DNA of 50,643 bases. Origin: Actinoplanes sp. TBRC 11911. GTDB lineage: Bacteria > Actinomycetota > Actinomycetes > Mycobacteriales > Micromonosporaceae. The DNA lies in contig NZ_JABBNC010000054.1 of NCBI RefSeq assembly GCF_012933445.1, forward strand, positions 1 to 50,643, given 5' to 3'. Positions within the stretch are counted from its first letter, which is position 1; the number at the start of each line of letters is the position of its first letter. The notes beneath the pieces were generated by a model. The model was not told the origin of the DNA, ran no database searches, and saw nothing but the letters and a program-made list of their open reading frames with translations. This document shows, in pieces, positions 24,422 to 34,303 of this stretch. Position numbers and translations under genes: made by a program.

Positions 24422-26539
24422 TTAGATTATCGAGACGAAACGCGACGGCTCCCCGAGCACGCGACACGCGCTCGGCAGGTCGGCAAGGCGAGAGGCCAGC
24501 GTGGCCCTGGCGAGGGGCTCGGGAAGCGCCACACTGAACTTCAATCCGTCAAGCGCCTGCTTGCTCACCTCCGGCAGGCAGAGCCGCTCGGCGGCGTCGG
24601 CGATGGCTTCTCGCCAAGCCACCGGCGTGATGTTCTCACGAAGCCGGATGAATTGATCGCTAGGCCGCTGCAGCGGGTCGGTGATCTCGCTCAAGGTCGC
24701 GTTCAGCGTGGCGTTGGCCCGGTAGCCGGCCCAGGTCCACCAACGCAGATCCTGGTTGTCCGCGCGCACGATGACGTTTCCGCCGGGGTGCACCGCGGAT
24801 GCGTTCTCCTCGCGCTGCACAGAAAGCTGATCCCGTGCCCGGCGGGTCATCCGCACCGGCGGGTCAGCACCCAGCAGGACGTCGCGCATCGCCCGGGTCA
24901 GCTCGAAGCCGGTGCCGGCGATGCCGCCCATGGAGGTCCAGCGCGCCCGCCCACCGGAGTCGGCAGGCTCGACGAAACACCGCCGGCGCTTCCAGTCGAC
25001 GTAGGTCACCTGCCAGCTGCGCCCACCCAGCAGGAGGCGGCGAGGCCCGGGGATCTCCTCGGTGAGCACGCTCGGATCGACCTTGCCCAGCTCATCGCGG
25101 CCGGCCAGCACGACGAACTCGGGCGGTCCGAGGAATACCGCCGTCATGTTCATAAAATGGCGCTGCCCGAAACGCTTTTCCGCCTCCGGGCCGATGAAGT
25201 ACATCCCGCCGTCTTCGTCGAGATAGCCCTCGCGAGCGAGGTGGCGCACGATCGGCTCGGCACTGCGGTCGAAGGGCGCCAACCCGTTCCACGAGGACGG
25301 CCACAGTTGGTCGCCGATCCGGTGCTCCTGGAGGCAGAGAGCCATGAGCTGCTGCGCGACGATGTGCCGGGGCTCCGGCGTAGGCGTGATTGGCTCGACC
25401 CATCCTCTGCCCCAAAGCTCCAGAAGGGCAGCCGCACGAACCAACGATTCACCGGAGACCGCAAGAAACAAGCAATTCCGTACGCTTCCGGCCCGTCGCC
25501 CGGTGCGCCCGAGCCGCTGCAGGAACGACGCCACGGTCGAGGGCGCACCGATCTGGATGACCCGGTCCAGGTCCCCCACGTCGATGCCCAGTTCCAGGGT
25601 GCTGGTGGAGACGATGACGCAGTCGCGAGCCTCGGCGAAGGCTGCTTCGGACCGACGTCGTTCGTCGGTGGAGAGCGAAGCGTGGGAAAGGAATGTGGTG
25701 ATGCCGTGTCCGCGCAGCAACGCGCCGAGTTCTTCGACAGTCTGCCGCGCCTCGCAGAAGACGAGCCGCTTCTCCCCCGCGTGCAAGGCTGCGATGACCT
25801 TCGCTGCGTTCTGGAGCGAACCCACGTAGTCCAGCTCGATGTCGCCGGGCGGCGGCTCGGCGCCCACACTCGCCGGAGCCGTGGGTAGGTCCGGTGAGAT
25901 GACCTCGGCCGGTCGCGTTCCGGCTCCCGCGCCTTGCAGCCACTCGAGCAGCTGCTCGGGATTCCCGACGGTGGCGGACAATCCGACCCGCTGAAGTGGA
26001 CGCCCGACCAGGTGGGTCAGCCTTTCGAGTACCGCCAGCAGGTGCCAGCCTCGGTCATCACCGGCGAACGCATGCACCTCATCGACGATGACCGTCCGCA
26101 ACCCAGCGAAGAAGGCACGATGGTCAACCTTGGTGCTGACCAGCATCGACTCGAGCGACTCCGGCGTGGTGAGCAGAATGTCCGGGCGATCGGCCAGAAT
26201 GTTCTTGCGCCTGCCCTGGCTGGTGTCCCCGTGCCACAACGCAACGCGGCGGCCGACCCACCCGGCGTACCGCTCAAGCCTTGGTTCCAGGTTGTTGAGC
26301 AACGCCTTGAGCGGGCAGAGGTAGAGCACCGAGGTGCCGTTCCAGCGCTCGGTGGACATGCGCGTGAGGATCGGGAACGACGCCGCTTCGGTCTTGCCGC
26401 CCGCGGTTGGCGCGAGCAGCAGCGCGTCGTCCCCGGCGACGAGAGGTTCGATGGCGGCGCGTTGGAGCGGCCGAAGATCCGGCCAGCCCAAGGTATTGAC
26501 AACGTGGTGGAGAACCGCCGGATCTAGCTCAGTGCTCAC
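24422..26539 (-). CDS. brxHI: BREX-2 helicase BrxHI
   Basis: A 705-aa Lhr-like superfamily 2 helicase, the brxHI component of type 2 BREX. Motif I is APTAGGKT (43-50), motif Ia CPLKALLNNL, DEVH box at 153-156, motif III GLSATVGN, motif VI QRLGRTGRRAG. The C-terminal third has the winged-helix style region of Lhr-type enzymes (GPRRLLLGGRSWQVTYVDWK). It is a cytosolic ATP-driven DNA or RNA unwinding enzyme whose exact step in BREX is not known. It starts 11 bases after the brxD stop, last in the conserved six-gene order. Confidence 0.9.
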   Translation of the reverse strand: MSTELDPAVLHHVVNTLGWPDLRPLQRAAIEPLVAGDDALLLAPTAGGKTEAASFPILTRMSTERWNGTSVLYLCPLKALLNNLEPRLERYAGWVGRRVALWHGDTSQGRRKNILADRPDILLTTPESLESMLVSTKVDHRAFFAGLRTVIVDEVHAFAGDDRGWHLLAVLERLTHLVGRPLQRVGLSATVGNPEQLLEWLQGAGAGTRPAEVISPDLPTAPASVGAEPPPGDIELDYVGSLQNAAKVIAALHAGEKRLVFCEARQTVEELGALLRGHGITTFLSHASLSTDERRRSEAAFAEARDCVIVSTSTLELGIDVGDLDRVIQIGAPSTVASFLQRLGRTGRRAGSVRNCLFLAVSGESLVRAAALLELWGRGWVEPITPTPEPRHIVAQQLMALCLQEHRIGDQLWPSSWNGLAPFDRSAEPIVRHLAREGYLDEDGGMYFIGPEAEKRFGQRHFMNMTAVFLGPPEFVVLAGRDELGKVDPSVLTEEIPGPRRLLLGGRSWQVTYVDWKRRRCFVEPADSGGRARWTSMGGIAGTGFELTRAMRDVLLGADPPVRMTRRARDQLSVQREENASAVHPGGNVIVRADNQDLRWWTWAGYRANATLNATLSEITDPLQRPSDQFIRLRENITPVAWREAIADAAERLCLPEVSKQALDGLKFSVALPEPLARATLASRLADLPSACRVLGEPSRFVSII

Positions 26540-26550
26540 GTCGCAGACCC

Positions 26551-27852
26551 CTAGAGCTCCAGATTGACGTCGTCGGCGGAGGCCGCGTTGCGTTCCACGT
26601 CGGTGAGTTCGTCCGAGCGCACGGTCAGCGCGTAATGCTCACGCGGGTTCCAGTCGGGGAACTGGTCGACACGGTCGAGCACGTCGGCCACCAGCTTCTT
26701 CAGATACACGCGTGGCGCAATGCCGACCTGTCCGCCGAGCTTGCCGGTGACCGCCGTCGCCAGCTGGTGCAGGTAGTCGTCGTCGACGCGGTCGAGAACG
26801 GCCGAACTGCCGTAGATCTCACGGACGCGGACACCCAGCTCGACGAGCGCGTCGAGGGAAAACCCCGGGAGCCGGAGCTGGGTGGCTCGTGGATTGTCCC
26901 ATCGGGTATCGGTGCCGAAGTCTGTTGCAAGCCGCTGTGCGAGTGGGGCGAGGCGTTGAACGCCTTGCGTGCCGTCGTAGAAAGCCGGTGTTCCGGTGAT
27001 CACGAGGAACAGGCCGGGAAAGCGGCCCGAATAGATCTCGTCGATGAGCTGCCGCAGCGCGTTTAGTGCCTTGTCGCGGGCGTCCGAGCGGACACGCTGC
27101 AGGGTCTCCACCTCGTCCAGGACGAGCAGCAGTCCCGGGTGCCCGCTGTCACGCAGCACCGTCAGCAGGCCCTGCAAGAAGCTCAGAGCGGCGAAATGGT
27201 CCAGTTCGCCTTTGACGCCCGCGGCTCGACGGGCCGAGGCCGCGACATGTGGCTGCCCACCGAGCCACGCGGCCAATCCGTCCGCCGTTGCGTGGTCGCC
27301 GGCAGCGCTAGCGCCCCGGTAGCCGCGGAGGGCCGTCGCGAAACCCGGCGTGCTGCGGGAGATCTCGGCGAGGCGTACCTCCATCAGTTCGCCTACGGCT
27401 GCGGTCAATCTTGCCGTGTCGTCCTCGCCGATCGTCCCGGCAGCCAGCACATCCTCTTCCAGCGCGAAGATCCAGCCGTCCAGGATCTGTCGCAGAGCAC
27501 TGGGCGGGAACTGCTCGGTGCTGAGGTTTTCGACCAGCCTCCGGTAGACCGTCTCCATCCGATGAAGTGGCGTTTCCAGCTCGGAGATTTGCACCTCGGC
27601 GGCCGCGAAGCCGCGACGTTTTGCCCGCTCGGCAAGCCAGCGGGTGAAGAACGTCTTACCGGCGCCATACTCGCCACGCACGGCCTTGAAGACGCTTCCG
27701 CCGCCGGCAACCCGGTCCACGTCGTCGTCCAGGGCGGCCTCGAAGCGGCCGAGCCCTACCGCGAGCGCGTCGAGACCGTTCGTCGGAACCACGCCGCGAC
27801 GCAGGGCGTCGACGATGTCCTTACGCCGCCGTGCCGAGATCTCGGTACTCAT
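26551..27852 (-). CDS. brxD: BREX ATPase BrxD
   Basis: A 433-aa P-loop ATPase of the BrxD (DUF2791) family. Walker A is GEYGAGKT (60-67), Walker B is LLLVLDEVETL in the second half, and the ORC/Cdc6-like character shows in ARRRKDIVDALRRGVVP at the start and the sensor strand FLVITGTPAFYDG. The C-terminal part is a winged-helix type region (GIAPRVYLKKLVADVLD). BrxD is present in type 2 BREX and partners with the helicase. Its ATG overlaps the TGA of pglZ by 4 bases, showing translational coupling. Confidence 0.9.
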   Translation of the reverse strand: MSTEISARRRKDIVDALRRGVVPTNGLDALAVGLGRFEAALDDDVDRVAGGGSVFKAVRGEYGAGKTFFTRWLAERAKRRGFAAAEVQISELETPLHRMETVYRRLVENLSTEQFPPSALRQILDGWIFALEEDVLAAGTIGEDDTARLTAAVGELMEVRLAEISRSTPGFATALRGYRGASAAGDHATADGLAAWLGGQPHVAASARRAAGVKGELDHFAALSFLQGLLTVLRDSGHPGLLLVLDEVETLQRVRSDARDKALNALRQLIDEIYSGRFPGLFLVITGTPAFYDGTQGVQRLAPLAQRLATDFGTDTRWDNPRATQLRLPGFSLDALVELGVRVREIYGSSAVLDRVDDDYLHQLATAVTGKLGGQVGIAPRVYLKKLVADVLDRVDQFPDWNPREHYALTVRSDELTDVERNAASADDVNLEL

Positions 27853-30521
27853 GATGCCTTCAAATGGAACTGATCGATCAGCAGGCCCCGGTCGAGCTTC
27901 ACTGTGACGCCGTCGGGGTCGACGGTAAGAACCGGATAGCCCTCGACCTGCAAGATTTTGCGCAGCGCGGTGACCACGCCGAGGATCCGGCCGGCCGGAA
28001 TCTGCGCACGGGCGGCGAGGGTGTCCATCGTGGCCCGGTCGCCGTTAGCGACCAAGGTCCGCAGCAGGGCCGCGGCCCGCTCGTCCGGCAGGGGTGCCCG
28101 AGGATCACGCCGCTGCTTGTATACATCACTGGCGAGCAGCCCGGCAACGAAATCATCGGCCGGCTTGGCGATGTCGGCAGTTTTGGCGGGCGCCGGCGCC
28201 TCGAGGTCGAACAGGCTTTCCGTCTGTGCCTTCGGCTTGCGCGATGGCGAACGCTTAGCCGGGGCCGCAGTCGGTGTCTCGACGGCCAGTGACTCGCGCC
28301 ACCACGCGGGGCTGGGCACAGGAGCCGCACCCCAGCCGGAAATGGCGGAGTCGTCGCCGTCGGTCAGAACGAGCAGCGGGATGACGACCTCGGCCTGGGA
28401 CGCGCCGCCGTGATATCCGGCCTTCCGCGGACCGTATCGCAGCTCCTCCCGCCACGGCAGGACCACCGCGCCGTCACCCTTGGCCACCCGCGAGCCGCGG
28501 TAAAGCATCTCGCCGTCGGCGGGCGGCGGGTCGGCCGGACGCCACCGGTTCTCGCTGCTCGGGCTCGGGCGGTAGACGGCCTCAAGGCCACGGTCGACGA
28601 CGTGGCCATGGTCAGAGACGATCACGACCACGCGACCGGCGGCCAGGGTGAGAAGGTCACGAACTCCCGGGATCGTGTCGCTCCCCCACACCGCCGTGCC
28701 CGGCTCACTGCGATCGAGTGCGTCGTCGATGGTGTTGACCACGGCCGCCACGAGCGGGGTCGAGGAGTCGGCGAGGGCTGTGGCCACGTCCGGTGCGATC
28801 GCTACGCCCGCCTGCCCGCGCAACTTGCTCTTGTGCAGGAGAACGCCGGTCGGATAGCGCTCCCGGAACGCTTGCAGCTCGGCGTTCTGTGAGCCGACCG
28901 CAATCCGCCCACTGAATAGGCTGCATCGGCTCACCTCGGTGATAGTTGGCAGCGCCGCAAGCACGCCCACGCGCGGACCGCCGTCAAGAGTCAACTCGGT
29001 CCAGGTCGCGGCCCGGGTAAGCGACTCGGCCAGCTCGGTGGCGGCGGCCATGCTCATGCCGTCCATGACCAGCAGGAGCACCTGGCGGCCCTGGTCAAGG
29101 ATCGGCTGCACCACCCGGTCGAGGACGTCCTCGACCAGGATCAGGCGGCCCGGGTCCTGTTCACCCTGTGTCGCCGCGGCAAGCAGGTCCGCGAAACGGC
29201 GGTCGTGCCGGGCTCGGCGGGCGTCGACGGCCTGGTGAAGAAGGTGCAGCGCTTCGGCGGTCTGCGGGTCGGCGTCTCCGGCGAACACGTCCAGGCGTGC
29301 CCGGTCAGCCCAACCGTCGTCGTGCACCTGGCGCTGCAAGGCGTCGTACAGCGTGGCCGGCTCGGGATCCGGAGTGGCGAGCCAGCGCAGTAGCCGTACG
29401 GCCATTTGCATGGTCTTGAGCCGGTCCAAATCGCCGCCGCGATGTTCGCTGAGGCGCGCCAACGCCTTCTGGGCGGCTGCGATACCGGATTCGGCGGTCA
29501 CCCCGGTGGTGGGTACGGCCATTCGGACGGCGGCCGCGACATCCCGCAACCGATGCACGAATCCACTCGGCAGCAATGCGCTGCCGCCGAGCAACGGGGT
29601 TGCCTCAACGTCGGCGGCGATCGTTTCGGCACGGGCCAGCATGCGGTTCGCCTCGGCGCCCGCTTCGCCGCCGCCCATCACGCGATCCACCCAGGCTTCG
29701 GCAGCGGCGGCAAACGCTGTCGCTTGCGCCTCCTCAAGCTTCATCCCACCGAACCACGGTTCGAGCCGGGCGCGGGAGACCGCGACCGCGGTGGCCGCCG
29801 CGGTGCCGGTCGGTCCCGGCCAGAGCACACCGGAAAGAAGACCGAGGGGTACGGCATCCACGCCGTTGCCGGCGCGGGCGGCGGCCATGATCGGCACCAC
29901 TGCGGGTCCGGCCGTGTCCGCCAAGTACTTCGTCAGCCCGGCGATCACCTCGGGAGCGAGCTTGCTCAGCCGTAGAACGCGTCCGGCGTCGGTGCTCCAT
30001 TCCATGAAACCGGCGCTGTCGATCTCGTTCCGATCGAGGCCGAAAAGTTCCGCGACGAGGCTACGCAGGGCGTGGTCACGCGTGAGGACCGCGCTGGGCG
30101 CGGGTGGCCACTCGTCAGCCGGTACATGGTCGATGAGCGCGTCGGCCACCCACCGGCCCAGGCCGGCCAGGCTCGGGTCGATCGCGGAGGCCTCGAACAT
30201 CTCGACGACCACGTCCCACGGTTGCACCGTGCGGACGTGATGCTTGCTGAGGTGGGCCAGCAGGCCGTCGCCGAGGTCGTTGTCGGACAACTCGGTGAGC
30301 AGCACCACCCGTTCGCCGTCATTGCGATCGAGCAGCGCCGCTCGGGCGGCCAGAGGGGTTCGGCACGGGACGATGCGAACGGGCGTGCCGCCGATCGTGA
30401 GGGTCTGCTCCTCTTTCCAGACCGGTTCACCACGCAGCGCAAGGGCGGGGGCATCGTCGTCCTGATCGGACAGCCACGCCTCCACCTTGCGCCTGATCGC
30501 TGCCGGCTGGGCCACGGTCAC
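27849..30521 (-). CDS. pglZ: BREX-2 phosphatase-fold protein PglZ
   Basis: An 890-aa protein with the alkaline-phosphatase-like PglZ domain. Key sites: the metal-binding Asp in LLLVMDGMS (about 487), the ALPTITEVSRCSLFSG strand with a nucleophile-type Thr (about 527), and SDHGH (about 636-640). The N-terminal 450 residues are helical. PglZ is the signature protein of all BREX types and binds PglX in the S. coelicolor Pgl system. I chose the GTG at 30521 with GGGAGG upstream; it overlaps the stop of pglY by 4 bases. A far longer upstream reading is only the complement of pglY. Confidence 0.93.
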   Translation of the reverse strand: MTVAQPAAIRRKVEAWLSDQDDDAPALALRGEPVWKEEQTLTIGGTPVRIVPCRTPLAARAALLDRNDGERVVLLTELSDNDLGDGLLAHLSKHHVRTVQPWDVVVEMFEASAIDPSLAGLGRWVADALIDHVPADEWPPAPSAVLTRDHALRSLVAELFGLDRNEIDSAGFMEWSTDAGRVLRLSKLAPEVIAGLTKYLADTAGPAVVPIMAAARAGNGVDAVPLGLLSGVLWPGPTGTAAATAVAVSRARLEPWFGGMKLEEAQATAFAAAAEAWVDRVMGGGEAGAEANRMLARAETIAADVEATPLLGGSALLPSGFVHRLRDVAAAVRMAVPTTGVTAESGIAAAQKALARLSEHRGGDLDRLKTMQMAVRLLRWLATPDPEPATLYDALQRQVHDDGWADRARLDVFAGDADPQTAEALHLLHQAVDARRARHDRRFADLLAAATQGEQDPGRLILVEDVLDRVVQPILDQGRQVLLLVMDGMSMAAATELAESLTRAATWTELTLDGGPRVGVLAALPTITEVSRCSLFSGRIAVGSQNAELQAFRERYPTGVLLHKSKLRGQAGVAIAPDVATALADSSTPLVAAVVNTIDDALDRSEPGTAVWGSDTIPGVRDLLTLAAGRVVVIVSDHGHVVDRGLEAVYRPSPSSENRWRPADPPPADGEMLYRGSRVAKGDGAVVLPWREELRYGPRKAGYHGGASQAEVVIPLLVLTDGDDSAISGWGAAPVPSPAWWRESLAVETPTAAPAKRSPSRKPKAQTESLFDLEAPAPAKTADIAKPADDFVAGLLASDVYKQRRDPRAPLPDERAAALLRTLVANGDRATMDTLAARAQIPAGRILGVVTALRKILQVEGYPVLTVDPDGVTVKLDRGLLIDQFHLKAS

Positions 30522-33500
30522 TGCACCTCCCACGTAACGACCATGGACTTCCCGTCGGCCAGTTCTGCCTTGAGGCGCGCGGTCAGGTCGGCAAGCTGCG
30601 TCTCGTTGCCGACTTCGGCCTTTCCGTGTGGCTTGGCGCTGGGCATCGGCAACACGGGCGGCGTGGCCGGCGACTGGGTACCAGGTGTGGTCACCACAGC
30701 CGGCGTCGGAATCACCCGCGGCGGGTCGGACGGCGGCGCAACCAGCAGCCGGGTTGCGCTGTCGATAGCCGTCCGCAACGCGGCCGGGAGGTCGGCGGCG
30801 AGCGAATCGTGTCGAGCGCTGCTTCGCAATTGCTCGATGATCGCCGCGGCTTGGGGATCGGCGGCGGCCCGTGTGGAGACTGCTTCCAGCAACGGCCACT
30901 GTGTTGCGTCGAGGGCCTGCTTGACCGCAGCAGCCGTCTTGAGAACGTTGCCGATTGCCGTGTCGTCGAGATCGATCCGCGCGTCCGCCATCACGGTGAT
31001 GCGGACCAGGTCGTCGCTCTCCTGGGCGAGGTCGGTGAGAAGAGCGGCGACGACTCGCGCATGATGCAGCCGACCTTGATCTGCCGTGGTCTCGAGGCCC
31101 AGCACGGACGCGTTCCGGCCGAGCGACTCAACGAGCTCAGCGACCGGCCTCCGGTAACGATCGGCCTGCTCGCGCAGCGTCCTGGCCAGAGCCGTGACGC
31201 CGGCCGCCGTGCGGTAGCCCTGCGTCGTCACACCGAAGATGCCCTGAGTCCGGCGGGTGGCAAGCTGCCAGATGTCCTCGTCGGGCAGCGTGATGTGCCG
31301 CAACTCCAGCTGGTCGTCGACGCCCTGCAACGAGGCGAGCGGTGCCGGGCTGCCGTGCTGGTACCAGGCGAGCTGCTGTTCCTCGGCGAACACCGCGATG
31401 ATCAGGTTTTGCAGCTCGCGATCGAAGCCGCGTGCTTCCGGCACGTCGAGGAGCCGACGCAGCACGTGGACCGGGAAATGCTGTGTGTAGCCCTCCTCGG
31501 CCGCGCGGTGGCTGAGATGCCCGCTCCACCAGCACGTGCTTCCATTGAGGACATAACGGTGTTCGACCAGCTCACCGAGGCGGAGCGGGTTACAGATGCG
31601 CCGGATCGTCCGCTGGTCGGCCTGATCGACGGTGACACCTCGGGCCTCGTCGGCCACCGCCAGCTTCGCGTACTTGAGGACCCTGCCCAGCTCCGCGCGA
31701 GTCAGCGTCTTCTCGTCCTCGGGCAGCGCGGGCGTCCCCGGGTAGGACCATTTCAGCAGCTCGCCGGTGAGGTTGACGAACCCCTCGCGGAGCACGCCGC
31801 CGCGGGGGCTACCCACACGCAGTCCCTCGGTGAGCGAGTGCAGAATGGCCACATCGTCCGGCTCGACGACGGACGGATCGGCGACGGCAGCGCCGTAGGC
31901 CTGCTTGAGCGCGGTGAGCAGTGCTGACTCAAGCTGCTGCTGGCGTTGCTGGAAGTACGCCTTGGCACCTTCCCGCCACGCCTTGGACTGGTCGGCGGCG
32001 AGCTTCTCGATCCGGTTCCCGTCCGTGTTGTCCAACAGAAAGGTGACCTTGGCGAGGGTGGCGACGCGACCCATCGACTCGTTGCTGAAGAACAGCGGCA
32101 TCCAGAAGACGGTGCGCGACCCCTTGGGCAGGGTCTCGATCCGGGCGAAGTCCTCGTTACGCCGGTGGCCGGGGTCGAACGGGTAGTCAACGACGATCCG
32201 CCAGGCGTCGCCGTCCGCGAGCACTGCTTGATCGGGCATGTTGTCCCGGTCGCGAACGTTGCCGAACCGCACATTGATCAGATGCTTACGGCCTCGCCAT
32301 TCCCGCTGGTACGGGTATTCGCCGAGGTTGCCCGCCTTCGCGTCGAGTCCGAGTTCGGCGCAGACAAGGTCGCGCACGAGCTGCTGAAGGACCACGGCCG
32401 TGGTCTCGCGCGGCGGAACCGAGTCGAGCAGACGTTCGTAGTCGTCGTCTGCGATCTTGACCTGGATGACCGGGTCGGGCCCGTCGGAGAGATGCAGATC
32501 ACCGACATCGGCGTTGAGCCGGCGCAGCCGGTCGAGAACGATCTGGCTCTCGTAGTTGGGCAGCGGCGACGCAATCGAGCCGAAGTTGAGCGCGTGCAGT
32601 TTCGCCGCGGTCAGGTTGTGCAGCGCAGGCACTTCGCTGACCAGGTAGCCAAGGATCAGCGTCTTGATCAGCTGGTCGTCGATCCGGAAGTCGTCGTTCT
32701 CGGCCGCTTGCGCTTCGGTGACGCCATGCAGGTTGAGCAGGAACGGCCGGAACCGGGTGCGGTAGGCGTCCCGGGCATTCTGGAACCTCTGCCGCAGTTG
32801 CGGCCGGTCGGGCAGCTCCCCGCGCAGCACCAGCGGCTCGAACAGTGCGGCCACCCCGATCAGGTCGTTGACCTGCAGGGTGTCGCGTCGCTCGACCAGC
32901 AGCTCGGTCATCATCTTGATCGCGGTGCGTTCCCGCTGAAGCGCCTGCGACAGCGCCACCAAAGTGGCGACTAGGGCGGGCGAGAACGGGTAGAGGCGCC
33001 GGAACGCGGTCGCGTCGGACCCGATGCCGGCGTCGCCGAACTGCGCCCCGAGCAGCAACACGTCCCACACGTCGCGTCGGTTGCGGACCGCGGCGAACGC
33101 GTCGTCGATGACCTGCCGCGCCGAGTCGTTCAGAGGCTTGAGCAGCCGCTTCTCGGTGATCTCGGGCAGGTTGGTGTCGGCCAGCACGATGTCCGAGCCG
33201 AGCCGCCCCTGCACGCTACGCATCACGTCGGCCAGCGCGGCCCGCTCGGTGCCGCCGACCTGCGGCCCGAGGAACTCCTCAAGGTTTCGCTGCCGCGCCA
33301 CAAACGAGACGATCGGCAACGGCCGCGTCGAGTCGGATGACTCGACCAGCTTATTGAGCTTGGCACCCTCGGTCTGTACAAATGTGTGGTCAGCGATCTT
33401 CGTCGACAGCCAGAGGATCAGCTCGTCCAGGAAGAACACCAACGCGTCATAGCCAAGCGACTTGGCGTGCCGAGTGATGACCGCGAGCCCCGAGTCGAAG

Positions 33501-34207
33501 TCGAGGTATTCAGCGCTCTGCACCGCACCGGTGAAGAACGAAGTGGTCAGCGCACTGACGAGCCTGTCCCGAAGGGGCGTGCCAGGAAGCTCGGCGACCG
33601 CCTCGGCATAGGTCTCGGGCGTCAAGGCGACGGTCCGCGCTTGCTGCGCCGCAAGACCACCCCCGGACGGACCATCGGCGCCGCCGCGCAGCGCCTCGAA
33701 GAATCGCTCGTCCCCGAGGCTTTTGCGCAGGCGATCAGCGTCGGCGATCATCGCGTCGGACCGGTGCACCGCTGGGGGCGGCGCGTCCGGGTGCAGAAGC
33801 CGAACCTGCTTGAGGTAGCCCTCCAGCACGGCCTGCTCCACCGTGCGAGCCTCAAGCATGTGGAAGCTCAGGGTCAGGAACTTGCGGTCGCGCAGCACCG
33901 GATCGGTCTTGTCGATCGGCTCGGCCAGGCCGCGCACCGAGCGAGCCTCCGGATTGTGCTTGAGGATCTCCCGTAGCACGGCCATGAAGTGCGACTTACC
34001 CGAACCGAACGAGCCATGCAGGAACTTCGCCTGCGACCGCCCCGACTGCACCGCGTGCGCCACCATGCTCAGCGCCTCGTCAAAGTCGCGGCGCAGGTCA
34101 TCGGTCACCACATAGCGTCCAAGGTCGGCGCCCTGCGACGCCGTAACCACGAAGTCCGAGTCGCCCACCGACACCGGAATGTCGATGAGGTCACGCAGCA
34201 GGGTCAC
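30518..34207 (-). CDS. pglY: BREX-2 ATPase PglY
   Basis: A 1229-aa P-loop ATPase, the type 2 counterpart of BrxC. Walker A is GSFGSGKS (65-72) and the likely Walker B is LVFFLDELILW. The rest is a very large helical region with DUF6079/BrxC character. Length matches known PglY (about 1200-1300 aa). I chose the GTG at 34207, preceded by AAAAGGGAG at good spacing; a GTG eight codons upstream is possible. It starts 97 bases after the pglX stop and overlaps pglZ at its end. A cytosolic AAA+ motor of the BREX complex. Confidence 0.92.
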   Translation of the reverse strand: MTLLRDLIDIPVSVGDSDFVVTASQGADLGRYVVTDDLRRDFDEALSMVAHAVQSGRSQAKFLHGSFGSGKSHFMAVLREILKHNPEARSVRGLAEPIDKTDPVLRDRKFLTLSFHMLEARTVEQAVLEGYLKQVRLLHPDAPPPAVHRSDAMIADADRLRKSLGDERFFEALRGGADGPSGGGLAAQQARTVALTPETYAEAVAELPGTPLRDRLVSALTTSFFTGAVQSAEYLDFDSGLAVITRHAKSLGYDALVFFLDELILWLSTKIADHTFVQTEGAKLNKLVESSDSTRPLPIVSFVARQRNLEEFLGPQVGGTERAALADVMRSVQGRLGSDIVLADTNLPEITEKRLLKPLNDSARQVIDDAFAAVRNRRDVWDVLLLGAQFGDAGIGSDATAFRRLYPFSPALVATLVALSQALQRERTAIKMMTELLVERRDTLQVNDLIGVAALFEPLVLRGELPDRPQLRQRFQNARDAYRTRFRPFLLNLHGVTEAQAAENDDFRIDDQLIKTLILGYLVSEVPALHNLTAAKLHALNFGSIASPLPNYESQIVLDRLRRLNADVGDLHLSDGPDPVIQVKIADDDYERLLDSVPPRETTAVVLQQLVRDLVCAELGLDAKAGNLGEYPYQREWRGRKHLINVRFGNVRDRDNMPDQAVLADGDAWRIVVDYPFDPGHRRNEDFARIETLPKGSRTVFWMPLFFSNESMGRVATLAKVTFLLDNTDGNRIEKLAADQSKAWREGAKAYFQQRQQQLESALLTALKQAYGAAVADPSVVEPDDVAILHSLTEGLRVGSPRGGVLREGFVNLTGELLKWSYPGTPALPEDEKTLTRAELGRVLKYAKLAVADEARGVTVDQADQRTIRRICNPLRLGELVEHRYVLNGSTCWWSGHLSHRAAEEGYTQHFPVHVLRRLLDVPEARGFDRELQNLIIAVFAEEQQLAWYQHGSPAPLASLQGVDDQLELRHITLPDEDIWQLATRRTQGIFGVTTQGYRTAAGVTALARTLREQADRYRRPVAELVESLGRNASVLGLETTADQGRLHHARVVAALLTDLAQESDDLVRITVMADARIDLDDTAIGNVLKTAAAVKQALDATQWPLLEAVSTRAAADPQAAAIIEQLRSSARHDSLAADLPAALRTAIDSATRLLVAPPSDPPRVIPTPAVVTTPGTQSPATPPVLPMPSAKPHGKAEVGNETQLADLTARLKAELADGKSMVVTWEVQ

Positions 34208-34303
34208 CGTTCGCTCCCTTTTCAAGCCCACAGCCTGTCCAGCAAAGGCCGATCCTATGCCCGGGGTCCGACAGTTTCGGCCCGCCGGCCCTCACCCAAA
34301 CGG

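Noticed and set aside
30522..30899. N-terminal extension of pglZ by 126 codons
   Set aside because: The extension is the complement of the pglY 3' end, is rich in Arg/Ala/Gly as shadow frames are, and the GTG at 30521 has a good ribosome site and the usual 4-base overlap.
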